Shown here: positions 8,820-16,069 of the stretch, in pieces | Layout of the letters: every line of letters begins with the position of its first letter | Numbering within the stretch: position 1 is the first letter of the stretch | Assembly: GCA_030530875.1 (NCBI GenBank) | Contig: JAUMUD010000011.1 | Location: 1-60,991, forward strand | Direction of reading: 5' to 3' | Source of the DNA: Corynebacterium sp. | Lineage (GTDB): Bacteria; Actinomycetota; Actinomycetes; Mycobacteriales; Mycobacteriaceae | DNA: 60,991 nucleotides | Translations under genes and position numbers: made by a program | The notes under the pieces: model-generated | Database searches by the model: none | What the model saw: the letters and a program-made list of their open reading frames with translations, nothing else | What the model was told of the DNA's origin: nothing

Positions 8820-9677
8820 GTGAGTTTTCAAGATTGGTTAGCTGGTGCCCGCCCACATACCTGGGCTAATGCTGTTGCTCCTGTGATGGCGGGTACGGCG
8901 GTGGCCAGATATTATCAGGGATTTAGTATTCTCTACGCCTTCGGTGCGCTCTTTGTCGCGTGGTTCCTCATTATTGGTGTGAACTATGCCAATGACTATT
9001 CCGATGGTATTCGTGGCACCGATGATGTGCGCACCGGGCCAGGGCGTTTGACCGCCAGTGGCAAGGTCGCCCCAGCCAAGGTGAAGTATGCAGCTTTCAT
9101 TGCCTTCGGTCTTGCCGGCATTATTGGCCTGATTATTGCTATTACCACCGCACCATGGCTTATTGCTGTCGGTGTGGTCTGTATTCTTGCCGCATGGTTC
9201 TATACGGGCGGTAAGAACCCCTATGGCTATAAGGGCCTGGGTGAGGTGGCCGTCTTTATCTTCTTTGGCCTTGTGGCCGTGATGGGTACTGAGTTCATTC
9301 AGCGCGGTACTGCGAGCTGGTTGGGCCTGGCAGTGGCCATTGCCATTGGTTCCTTTTCCGCCAGCGTGAATCTGGTCAATAACTTGCGTGATATTCCGGA
9401 GGATAAGGAATCCGGCAAGATTACCCTGGCTGTTCGTTTGGGTGATTCTCTAACGCGAAAGCTTTATTTGGTGTTGAATATTGTGCCCTTTATTTGCACA
9501 ATTTTCGCGGGTATTATTTATCCCCTTTTCTTTATTTCCTTTATTGCCATCGGGCTTGTCTTTATTGCAAGTAAACCGGTACGAGAGGGGAAGCATGCTA
9601 AGGAACTAATTCCGGTTCTTGGGTTGACAGGTAGAGCAATGCTCTTGTATTCTGCCATCTTCTTTATTGTTGCTTAA
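8820..9677 (+). CDS. menA: 1,4-Dihydroxy-2-naphthoate polyprenyltransferase
   Basis: MenA attaches the polyprenyl tail to dihydroxynaphthoate in the membrane, giving demethylmenaquinone. The 285-residue protein is a UbiA-family prenyltransferase with about eight hydrophobic helices. The two Asp-rich Mg-diphosphate motifs are visible as NYANDYSDG (about residues 55-63) and NNLRDIPED (about 190-198). The start is GTG. The required tail donor is probably made by the polyprenyl synthase at 22.5 kb, and the product is methylated by MenG at 18.2 kb. Confidence 0.94.
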   Translation: MSFQDWLAGARPHTWANAVAPVMAGTAVARYYQGFSILYAFGALFVAWFLIIGVNYANDYSDGIRGTDDVRTGPGRLTASGKVAPAKVKYAAFIAFGLAGIIGLIIAITTAPWLIAVGVVCILAAWFYTGGKNPYGYKGLGEVAVFIFFGLVAVMGTEFIQRGTASWLGLAVAIAIGSFSASVNLVNNLRDIPEDKESGKITLAVRLGDSLTRKLYLVLNIVPFICTIFAGIIYPLFFISFIAIGLVFIASKPVREGKHAKELIPVLGLTGRAMLLYSAIFFIVA

Positions 9678-9715
9678 AGGTGCAAGTTTTAGATGCCACA
9701 TTTGGCATAAAAATG

Positions 9716-9755
9716 GAGGGTTAGTGAATGGGATAATACCCGTTTACTAACCCTC
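9716..9755. terminator. Inverted repeat between convergent menA and arsR-type gene
   Basis: GAGGGTTAGT pairs exactly with ACTAACCCTC, and GGG/CCC in the loop can extend the stem. It sits between two convergent genes and ends 18 bp before the regulator stop codon. The T run is poor on both strands, so it may be a bidirectional terminator of moderate strength. Confidence 0.6.
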
Positions 9756-9772
9756 TTGGTATTGGGTAGTGC

Positions 9773-10138
9773 TTAGTAACCGATGCTTGCAGCCAGAGTG
9801 CGAATCAGGCTATTGAAATGAGAGAACTGCGGAGTGCAGATCTCGTAGCGGGCGCGGCGACCTGTACGAATGCGGTTTACGAAACCGGCCTGTTCCAGGA
9901 TAGTAATATGATGGGTCACCGTTGGAGGGGAGATACCCAGTTCCTTACTGATACGGGCGCCCGTAACCAACTCAGGGTCATTTAGTGCAATGATATAAAG
10001 AATCTTGAGGCGCGTGGGATCGGCCAGTGCACGGAAGATTTCGGAGATTTCAACCGAGAACTCATCGGTGTTCAGGTTGAAAGAGTCACCAAAATGATTA
10101 AGTGATTGTTCTGCATAATCGTACTTGCTGTAGTACAT
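9773..10138 (-). CDS. ArsR-family winged-helix transcriptional regulator
   Basis: A 121-residue DNA-binding protein with the ArsR/SmtB winged helix-turn-helix: LADPTRLKILYII, the recognition helix region in KELGISPPTVTHHITIL, and the wing VNRIRTGRRARYEI. No clear metal-binding cysteine pair is present, so a non-metal or unusual signal is likely. A 34-codon reading frame with a good ribosome binding site lies 46 bp upstream on the same strand and may be co-transcribed. Upstream inverted repeats at 10393-10430 are candidate operators. Confidence 0.85.
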   Translation of the reverse strand: MYYSKYDYAEQSLNHFGDSFNLNTDEFSVEISEIFRALADPTRLKILYIIALNDPELVTGARISKELGISPPTVTHHITILEQAGFVNRIRTGRRARYEICTPQFSHFNSLIRTLAASIGY

Positions 10139-10184
10139 AAATTAAGAATACCCTAAACATTTAATATTTGGTAGCAAACTCTAA

Positions 10185-10289
10185 TTAGTGTGACATATTT
10201 CGCGTTTCCAGAACGGAAAGTGGGCTAGCGTCATTGCCAATAGCGAACCAGTGCATGAAGCGGCTCAGGGCGTTGCGGGTGTTCTGCAT
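10185..10289 (-). CDS. Candidate 34-residue small protein or leader peptide upstream of the ArsR-type gene
   Basis: Reading the minus strand, an ATG at 10289 is preceded by GGAGG with a 5-nt gap and opens a 34-codon frame ending in TAA (start MQNTRNALSRFMHWFAIG). It is followed 46 bp later by the ArsR-type regulator. The strong Shine-Dalgarno and position argue for translation; the composition is not membrane-like. No function is recognised, and it may be a leader peptide or a small protein. Confidence 0.5.
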   Translation of the reverse strand: MQNTRNALSRFMHWFAIGNDASPLSVLETRNMSH

Positions 10290-10392
10290 GATTTCCTCCA
10301 ATGGTTGGTCTTTAACAAGTAATTCGACTATACATTGAAAGAAACTGATATGCAAAACGGGCTATAACCAGCACTAATGGCGACTGATACTG

Positions 10393-10430
10393 GGTTAATT
10401 CAACTATTAACCTAAGCGGTTTTAGGTTAA
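10393..10430. promoter_or_regulatory. Array of GGTTAA/TTAACC half-sites
   Basis: Three alternating half-sites occur: GGTTAA (10393-10398), TTAACC (10407-10412) and GGTTAA (10425-10430). The second and third extend to TTAACCTAA and TTAGGTTAA with a 6-bp spacer. They lie about 100-140 bp upstream of the small reading frame and ArsR-type gene on the minus strand. A regulator operator is plausible; which protein binds is unknown. Confidence 0.45.
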
Positions 10431-10576
10431 CTTGCGTAGTTTTGCATGGTGAGAAGCGTGTGGAGCTCCGGGAACTTTCTTTATTCTAAAAATCAAAGTC
10501 TCGTATTTTGCGCTAACCCAAAAGTAATTTGTTCGCGTGTCATGGGCATGTCCTTCTTTGGGTGGTGTGGACATAC

Positions 10577-10608
10577 AAAAGCCGCGACCTACGTAGGTCG
10601 CGGCTTTT
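10577..10608 (-). terminator. Strong palindromic terminator of the pitA operon
   Basis: A perfect 32-bp palindrome, AAAAGCCGCGACCTAC and its exact complement, gives a long GC-rich stem followed by T residues on both strands. It lies 13 bp beyond the stop codon of the small membrane protein that follows pitA. Confidence 0.88.
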
Positions 10609-10620
10609 CGCTGAGTGATT

Positions 10621-10929
10621 CTAGTGGCCGGAGCTACCGCCGGTACCAAAGAGGTCGATGCCGAAGTAGTGGTAGATGGTGCCCTGGGTGACCCAGAGGA
10701 TACCCACGATGATGGCAAGGGCAATGATGATGAAGCAGATGGTGCCAGCAATCTTACCGGCCATGGAGGCGTCCTTGGTATGTGTGATGCTGCCATCAGG
10801 GTTCTTTACGCCGGTGCCGGAGATCCAGCGCACGCCAAGGGCGAAGAGGGCAGGGAGGCCAGCGCCCAGAATAATGGAGGCAATGAGGACTTCAATGAAG
10901 TCAGAGAAGAGGGTAGAAAGACTCATCAT
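10621..10929 (-). CDS. Small membrane protein downstream of pitA
   Basis: This 102-residue protein has two hydrophobic segments, about residues 12-34 and 60-83, a loop containing a Lys-Asn-Pro-Asp-Gly turn, and a Gly/Ser/His-rich end. It begins with two adjacent ATG codons after an AGGAAAGAAG purine stretch. It is 30 bp downstream of pitA on the same strand and shares its terminator, so a joint role in phosphate uptake is an inference from position only. I know no characterised homologue. Confidence 0.72.
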   Translation of the reverse strand: MMSLSTLFSDFIEVLIASIILGAGLPALFALGVRWISGTGVKNPDGSITHTKDASMAGKIAGTICFIIIALAIIVGILWVTQGTIYHYFGIDLFGTGGSSGH

Positions 10930-10959
10930 GATATTTTCTTCTTTCCTATGTTCTTCTGA

Positions 10960-12144
10960 TTAGTTCTGAGCAGGGACGACAGAATTGGAGTCGTCATCCC
11001 AGTCGGCATTGACATTGGAGTGGTCCACCTTCTGCTTGCGAGAGTGGAGAATCATATAACCACTGAAGCCAAGCAGAATCAGGAAGGCAACAATCACGCC
11101 GGTGAGTTCGCCAGCGGCATTGCCAATGAGGTGAGCAATCCACCAGGTGATGAAGCCAACCAGGGCAGCAGCAGGAAGGGTGATAACCCAAGCAGAAGCC
11201 ATGCGGCCAGCCACAGACCAGCGAACCTGAGCGCCCTTACGGCCAAGGCCGGTACCAAGGATGGAGCCGGTAGCCACGTGGGTGGTGGAGAGGGACATAC
11301 CGAAGTGGGAAGAGGTCAGAATGATGGCAGCGGAGGAAGTTTCAGCAGCCATGCCCTGAGGGGAGTCAATTTCCACGAGGCCCTTACCCAGGGTACGAAT
11401 CACACGCCAGCCACCAAAGTAAGTACCAACCGCAATAGCAACGGCGCAGGAAATCTTCACCCAGTCAGGGATATTGTCCTCAGAGGAGAGCTGATTAGTA
11501 GCAACCATGGCCAAGAAGATCACACCCATGGTCTTCTGAGCATCATTGGTGCCGTGAGCCAGGGACACCAGGGACGCAGAACCAACCTGACCCCAACGGA
11601 AGTAGCGGTTCTTACGGTCCTCGCCGACCATATCAGTGAACTTGTAGACCAGGTAGGTGCCGATAGCAGCGGCAATGCCAGCAATGACTGGGGCAGCCAG
11701 TGCAGGAATAACCACCTTATTCACCACGCCGGACCAGATAACACCATGGCCACCAATGGAGGCGATGGTGGAACCAATCAGGCCACCAAAGAGTGCGTGG
11801 GAGGAGGAAGATGGAATACCCAGCAGCCAGGTCAGCAGATTCCACAGAATGCCGCCAATCAAACCCGCAAATACCACGAGCAATAGTCGGTGGGCATCCG
11901 CCTCATTGTGGAGGTCAAAGAGGTTAAGATTAACCACACCCTTGGCCACAGTCTTTGCCACCTCAACGGAGAGGAAAGCGCCGACCAGGTTCAGCACTGC
12001 GGAGATAGTCACCGCGGTCTTTGGCTTCAGTGCGCCGGTGGCGATCGAGGTTGCCATTGCATTACCGGTGTCGTGGAAGCCGTTCGTGAAGTCGAAGGCC
12101 AATGCTGTTGCCACAACAATGAAGAGAATAATCAGCTCAGTCAC
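10960..12144 (-). CDS. pitA: Low-affinity inorganic phosphate transporter
   Basis: PitA moves metal-phosphate into the cell driven by the proton gradient. The 394-residue protein has about ten membrane helices and the two PiT signature repeats: FDFTNGFHDTGNAMAT near the N terminus and VSLAHGTNDAQKTMGV in the second half, with the conserved Asn and Asp residues intact. The start is GTG. A direct repeat resembling a PHO box lies about 180 bp upstream. A two-helix membrane protein follows and the pair ends at a strong terminator. Confidence 0.93.
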   Translation of the reverse strand: MTELIILFIVVATALAFDFTNGFHDTGNAMATSIATGALKPKTAVTISAVLNLVGAFLSVEVAKTVAKGVVNLNLFDLHNEADAHRLLLVVFAGLIGGILWNLLTWLLGIPSSSSHALFGGLIGSTIASIGGHGVIWSGVVNKVVIPALAAPVIAGIAAAIGTYLVYKFTDMVGEDRKNRYFRWGQVGSASLVSLAHGTNDAQKTMGVIFLAMVATNQLSSEDNIPDWVKISCAVAIAVGTYFGGWRVIRTLGKGLVEIDSPQGMAAETSSAAIILTSSHFGMSLSTTHVATGSILGTGLGRKGAQVRWSVAGRMASAWVITLPAAALVGFITWWIAHLIGNAAGELTGVIVAFLILLGFSGYMILHSRKQKVDHSNVNADWDDDSNSVVPAQN

Positions 12145-12322
12145 AATTCAAGTATGCATGACTGCTTCTTATTGCGCGCATCAATAAGCTGGGGCTTAAC
12201 CAACTATTCCACTTACCCCATCAACAAAGCCTGAGGTATTGGTGCAATAATCCGGCATTTGTGCAGGATGTGGGTTGGAATTGCGCCAAGGCTTCTGGAA
12301 AAAACCTGGACGAAAGCCGAAA

Positions 12323-12340
12323 GTGAATTATAGGTGAATT
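12323..12340 (-). promoter_or_regulatory. Candidate PHO-box direct repeat upstream of pitA
   Basis: GTGAATT occurs twice with an 11-bp period (12323-12329 and 12334-12340); read on the pitA strand this is ATTCACC-TATA-ATTCACT. The 7+4+7 spacing is like the direct-repeat boxes bound by PhoP-type phosphate response regulators in actinobacteria. It is about 180 bp upstream of the pitA start, and no other gene uses this interval as a promoter. Confidence 0.4.
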
Positions 12341-12422
12341 TTCGGGCATGAGCTCCATGATTGGCTGCGTCTGAGGGATGTAGTGAGTTCCGTGCTGTGG
12401 CACAGAGGCTGATTGTAGAAAA

Positions 12423-12450
12423 AAGGGCGGTATCCGAAGATACCGCCCTT
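12423..12450 (-). terminator. Terminator of the 81-residue membrane protein gene
   Basis: AAGGGCGGTATC and GATACCGCCCTT form a perfect 12-bp stem around CGAA. On the minus strand it is followed by a T run. A second weaker stem, CTCTCAC/GTGAGAG, lies at about 12454-12478. Confidence 0.85.
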
Positions 12451-12492
12451 AGCCTCTCACTTCTATGGAGTGTGAGAGTTAAAAATTACAGC

Positions 12493-12738
12493 TTATCGTG
12501 TAAAGAGTTCGGAGAAGCTCTTACCACTTGTGCTGCGCAGAATCAGAAGGTAGATTCCATAAATCACGGCTACCAAAATGGCATAAGGCACTATGTCCGC
12601 GAGGATAAGATGCCCGAGGCTTGGAGCGCCATGACCGGCCGCAAACTTGATGATTTGATATGCACTGAAAACTGCCCAAATCACAATGGCTGCAACCAGG
12701 CCACGGTACGGATTCTGAATCTTTTGTTGATACTTCAT
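12493..12738 (-). CDS. Small two-helix membrane protein
   Basis: An 81-residue protein with hydrophobic segments at about 12-33 and 45-68 and charged ends. It resembles in layout the 92-residue protein at 13712-13990 (Pro-Tyr-Ala after an Asp residue before the second helix), so the two may be distant paralogues flanking the frameshifted secreted protein gene. Function is unknown. It is followed by a strong terminator on its own strand. Confidence 0.65.
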   Translation of the reverse strand: MKYQQKIQNPYRGLVAAIVIWAVFSAYQIIKFAAGHGAPSLGHLILADIVPYAILVAVIYGIYLLILRSTSGKSFSELFTR

Positions 12739-12789
12739 GATGAGTCCTCTCTGTGAGAATCAGAGTGTTAAAGGAAATGATGTGTGCTG

Positions 12790-13330
12790 CTAGCAGGCTC
12801 GCGAATCAATACCCATCGCGTCCTCGCCGCCAGCCCAAGCTAGCCCGCAGGCTGCGCCTGCTAGGACATTAGCAACGCCTGCTGCGCCACAAATTAGGGT
12901 ACCGGCTCCGCGATAGCCCCATTTTGCGGCGGTTCCACGCCAGCATCCACGATCCATCTCAAACGACTGGCTTAGTTGATCCGGGAGCTTGGTTGTCAAC
13001 GTAGAAGTGGAAGCATCGAAAGTGAAGACGCCGGGGACCTCCATACCCGAATCGAAGATGATTGTGGGGTTATCAAAGGTGCCACCTACTGTGCCATCAT
13101 TCAGAATAAGCGTTGCTGTCTTGTTGTCGGGAGACAACTTGACAGTATCTCCAGGTTGGAGGTTGAGCTTATTGTCTAGACGGAAATTTCCGTTGTCGAC
13201 GGAATCGGCAGTGTTGACTGTTCGAACAATGTTATCCTTGCCGATCCCAATTACTTTCTGAGATGTTGCTGCAGGTGCTGAGACCAAGTGTTGCAACGGA
13301 AGCGGCGATTAGTGCAAATTTGCTAAACAT
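12790..13330 (-). pseudogene. Secreted four-cysteine protein, frameshifted near the signal peptide
   Basis: On the minus strand a good start (AAGGAG, then ATG at 13330) opens a signal peptide, MFSKFALIAASVATLGL, but that frame stops after about 31 codons. The shifted frame, open from about 13296 to 12790, continues with an Ala-Pro-Ala-Ala cleavage-like site and about 160 residues. Without the one-base shift the two parts would join into a typical exported protein. The mature part has an N-terminal beta-rich region and a Gly/Ala-rich C-terminal segment with four cysteines. I do not recognise the family. Either a real mutation, phase variation, or a sequence error could explain the shift. Confidence 0.62.
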
Positions 13331-13711
13331 AAGGGACTCCTTACGTAAAGCGCGGAGGCTGTAAGCGGAAAGCCAGGGCGCAAAAGTGGAAGTGAGAAAA
13401 CCTCAAGGGTGCATACTTGCCTGTGGTGTAGTATTGCACGGTTGCGGATGAACTGTATTTTCACTCCGAGGTGAAATTTAGGTTCCTGTAAGCCTTTTTT
13501 GAACTTACACTTGTAAATATAGTTTGATCGGTAGATATTGTCAAGTTTTGCAATTGTGCAGGTTGTGGGCGTAATTGGGTGGAAAGAATGCGGGGTTACC
13601 CCGCGGTTGCAATGGAAAAGCGACCCTAGGCTATTGCCTAGAGCCGCTTTATGTTCGGCCCGTTAACCACCATGCCGTGTGGCAAGTGTGGTGCGGGTGA
13701 TTGTGGCCGTC
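13331..13711. other. Gene-free interval with terminator and promoter region
   Basis: The left part should hold the promoter of the frameshifted secreted gene on the minus strand. The right part holds the terminator at 13616-13650 and a small CGGGGTTACCCCG stem at about 13591-13603. I see no convincing reading frame or RNA gene. Confidence 0.5.
13616..13650 (-). terminator. Hairpin downstream of the 92-residue membrane protein gene
   Basis: AAAAGCG...CGCTTT flanks CCTAGGC/GCCTAG around a TATT loop, giving a two-part stem with short internal loop and T residues on both strands. It lies 62 bp beyond the stop of the 13712-13990 gene. Confidence 0.65.
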
Positions 13712-13990
13712 CTAGTCTTTGTGCTGTGCTAGTCGACGCTCAAAATCAGCACGGTCCTTGGCATCCTGGCGGTGCAGGGCCTTGCGGGCGAGCTGTGCCA
13801 GGAAGAGGACTATGACGGTCAGAGCGGCATATGGGATTGCGTCGGTCCAGACTGCTGGCCAGAATTCGGCGCCGCGGACGGCCACGCGGATAAGGGCCAG
13901 AAGCACTGTCAAAACAGCAAAACCAGCGAAGTAGATGACAAGCTGAGCAAAAAGGCTAAGGTGCTGCCACTTGGTATTCAATGTGTTCAT
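13712..13990 (-). CDS. Small two-helix membrane protein
   Basis: A 92-residue protein with two hydrophobic helices (about 13-36 and 48-67) and a strongly charged C terminus rich in Arg, Asp and Lys. No characterised family is recognised. It lies just downstream of menB on the same strand with about 85 bp between, so it could be part of the menB transcript. Confidence 0.65.
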   Translation of the reverse strand: MNTLNTKWQHLSLFAQLVIYFAGFAVLTVLLALIRVAVRGAEFWPAVWTDAIPYAALTVIVLFLAQLARKALHRQDAKDRADFERRLAQHKD

Positions 13991-14075
13991 TTTTCGCCTC
14001 CTTTGAAGGTACTTTTAATTTTAGTCCCCGGAGGGCAGAAAAACAATAGCACCAGTGCCTTTTTGTGCTTTAGTT

Positions 14076-15017
14076 CTAGTAGTAGAAGGGGAAGCGGGAC
14101 CAGTCCGGTTCGCGCTTTTCCAGGAAGGAGTCGCGGCCCTCAACGGCCTCATCGGTCATATAGGCAAGACGGGTGGCTTCACCAGCAAAAACCTGCTGGC
14201 CCATCAGTCCATCATCGGTGAGGTTAAAGGCGAATTTGAGCATGCGCTGCGCGGTAGGGCTCTTGCCGTTGATTTCGCGGGCCATCTGAATGGCCTCTTC
14301 TTCCAGGTTGGCGTGGTCGGCCACAATATTCACAGCACCCATTTCCTGCATGCGCTCGGCATCATAGGTGCGGCCAAGGAAGAAGATTTCGCGGGCATAT
14401 TTCTGGCCCACCATTTTTGCCAAATAGGCAGAGCCATAGCCGGCATCAAAGGAGCCCACATCAGCATCGGTTTGCTTGAACTTGGCATATTCGCGCGAAG
14501 CAATAGTAAGGTCACAAACCACATGCAGGGAGTGGCCACCGCCAGCAGCCCAGCCGGAGACCACAGCAATTACCACCTTTGGCATGGTGCGAATCAGGCG
14601 CTGAACCTCAAGGATGTGCAGGCGGCCACCGTGGGCGGCCTCACGGGCGGTATCCACAGTATCGGCGGTTTCACCCTCAGCATAGCGGTAGCCGGAGCGG
14701 CCACGGATGCGCTGGTCGCCACCGGAGCAGAAGGCCCAGCCACCATCCTTCGGCGAGGGACCATTGCCGGTAAGTAGAACCACACCCACATCAGGGCTCA
14801 TGCGCGCATGGTCCAGGGCGCGGTAGAGTTCATCCACAGTATGGGGGCGGAAGGCATTACGCACTTCCGGGCGGTCAAAGGCGATACGCACAATGCCATT
14901 GGCGCGGCCCTCACCCACATGACGGTGGTAGGTAATATCCGTCAGATCCTCAAAGCCAGGGACAGTCTTCCACTGGCTGGGGTCAAAGGGCTGCGGAGTG
15001 GAAAAATTTTCAGTCAT
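14076..15017 (-). CDS. menB: 1,4-Dihydroxy-2-naphthoyl-CoA synthase
   Basis: MenB closes the second aromatic ring of menaquinone by converting o-succinylbenzoyl-CoA to dihydroxynaphthoyl-CoA. The 313-residue crotonase-fold protein has the oxyanion motif FCSGGDQRIRG, the VVSGWAAGGGHSLH motif, and the conserved SFDAGYGSAYLAK segment with catalytic Asp. I place the start at ATG 15017 (MTENFST), because an earlier in-frame start would overlap the divergent menC. Only 17 bp separate the two start codons, so menB and menC share a very compact divergent promoter. Confidence 0.94.
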   Translation of the reverse strand: MTENFSTPQPFDPSQWKTVPGFEDLTDITYHRHVGEGRANGIVRIAFDRPEVRNAFRPHTVDELYRALDHARMSPDVGVVLLTGNGPSPKDGGWAFCSGGDQRIRGRSGYRYAEGETADTVDTAREAAHGGRLHILEVQRLIRTMPKVVIAVVSGWAAGGGHSLHVVCDLTIASREYAKFKQTDADVGSFDAGYGSAYLAKMVGQKYAREIFFLGRTYDAERMQEMGAVNIVADHANLEEEAIQMAREINGKSPTAQRMLKFAFNLTDDGLMGQQVFAGEATRLAYMTDEAVEGRDSFLEKREPDWSRFPFYY

Positions 15018-15034
15018 ATACGTATAGTACAAGA

Positions 15035-16069
15035 GTGTCGGCACAAACAATTCTCCCCAAGATTCAGGTCCCCGAGACACTTACTGTCGAGGAGCTCATC
15101 TCGCGCGCGCATTTCTGTGCCCTCCCACTGCGCGTGCGCTTCCGTGGCATTACCACCCGCGAGCTTGTCCTCTTTGATGGCCCGGAGGGCTGGGGTGAAT
15201 GGGCGCCCTTCCTTGAATATCCCCCGGAGGAGGCAGCCCAGTGGTTGCGCGCCGCTATTGAATCCGCCTATTTGCCAGCCCTTCCGCGCATGCGCGAGAC
15301 CGTGGCCCTCAATGCCACTGTGCCCGCCATCAACGGTGAGGAGCTCGACTCCCTGCTTGCCCGCTATGAGGGTTTTTCCACTTTCAAAATCAAGGTAGCG
15401 GAGAAGGGGCAAAAGCTTAGCGACGATATTGCCCGCATCAAGCAGGTCCGCGCGGTGTACCCTTCCGCGGTTCTTCGCATTGATGCCAATACTGCCTGGA
15501 CCCCGGCCGAGGCCCTGGAGGCAGCCCGCGCCTTTGGCCCACTGCAGTATATGGAGCAGCCAGTGGCCACCACAGAGCAGTTCACCGAGTTAGCTGCGCT
15601 GATTGCAGCGGCCAACTTGCCTTATCCGGTGCGGCTGGCTGCCGATGAGAGCATTCGCCGCGCGGCTGATCCCCTTAAGGTTCTTGCCACCCCGGCCATC
15701 ACCAATGCCGTACTTAAGACGGCGCCTTTGGGTGGGGTCCGTCCGACCATTGCTTGGATGCAGAAGCTTAGTGCGGCCGGCAAGGAGCTCACCATTGCCA
15801 GCGCCCTTGACTCCAGTGTCGGCATGAACGCGCCCCTGGCCGCCATTGCCTGCGGCCCCATCGAGAGTCTTCCCGCAGGTCTTTCCACTGGCACCCTAAT
15901 GGCGGAGGACCTCACCGAACCGCGCGAAATTATTGATGGTCGCATGTCCACAAGGCCTCTGGCTCCAGAGCCAGAGCGCCTAGAGTCCTTGCGAATGCCT
16001 GCTATTCGCAAGGACTGGTGGATAGAGCGCTTGCGCCTGAGTTTTAGTAAAATGGGAACTTATGCCTGA
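15035..16069 (+). CDS. menC: o-Succinylbenzoate synthase
   Basis: MenC dehydrates SHCHC to o-succinylbenzoate. It is a 344-residue enolase-superfamily protein starting at GTG. The catalytic and Mg-binding elements are visible: FKIKVAEKG with the KxK lysines, RIDANTAWT, MEQPV, and the ADESIR motif. It overlaps menD by eight bases, so the two are translationally coupled. Confidence 0.93.
   Translation: MSAQTILPKIQVPETLTVEELISRAHFCALPLRVRFRGITTRELVLFDGPEGWGEWAPFLEYPPEEAAQWLRAAIESAYLPALPRMRETVALNATVPAINGEELDSLLARYEGFSTFKIKVAEKGQKLSDDIARIKQVRAVYPSAVLRIDANTAWTPAEALEAARAFGPLQYMEQPVATTEQFTELAALIAAANLPYPVRLAADESIRRAADPLKVLATPAITNAVLKTAPLGGVRPTIAWMQKLSAAGKELTIASALDSSVGMNAPLAAIACGPIESLPAGLSTGTLMAEDLTEPREIIDGRMSTRPLAPEPERLESLRMPAIRKDWWIERLRLSFSKMGTYA

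Noticed and set aside
10407-10430. DtxR box near the ArsR gene
   Set aside because: The half-sites point outward (TTAACCTAA...TTAGGTTAA) with a 6-bp gap, unlike the converging DtxR consensus; only half of the consensus matches.
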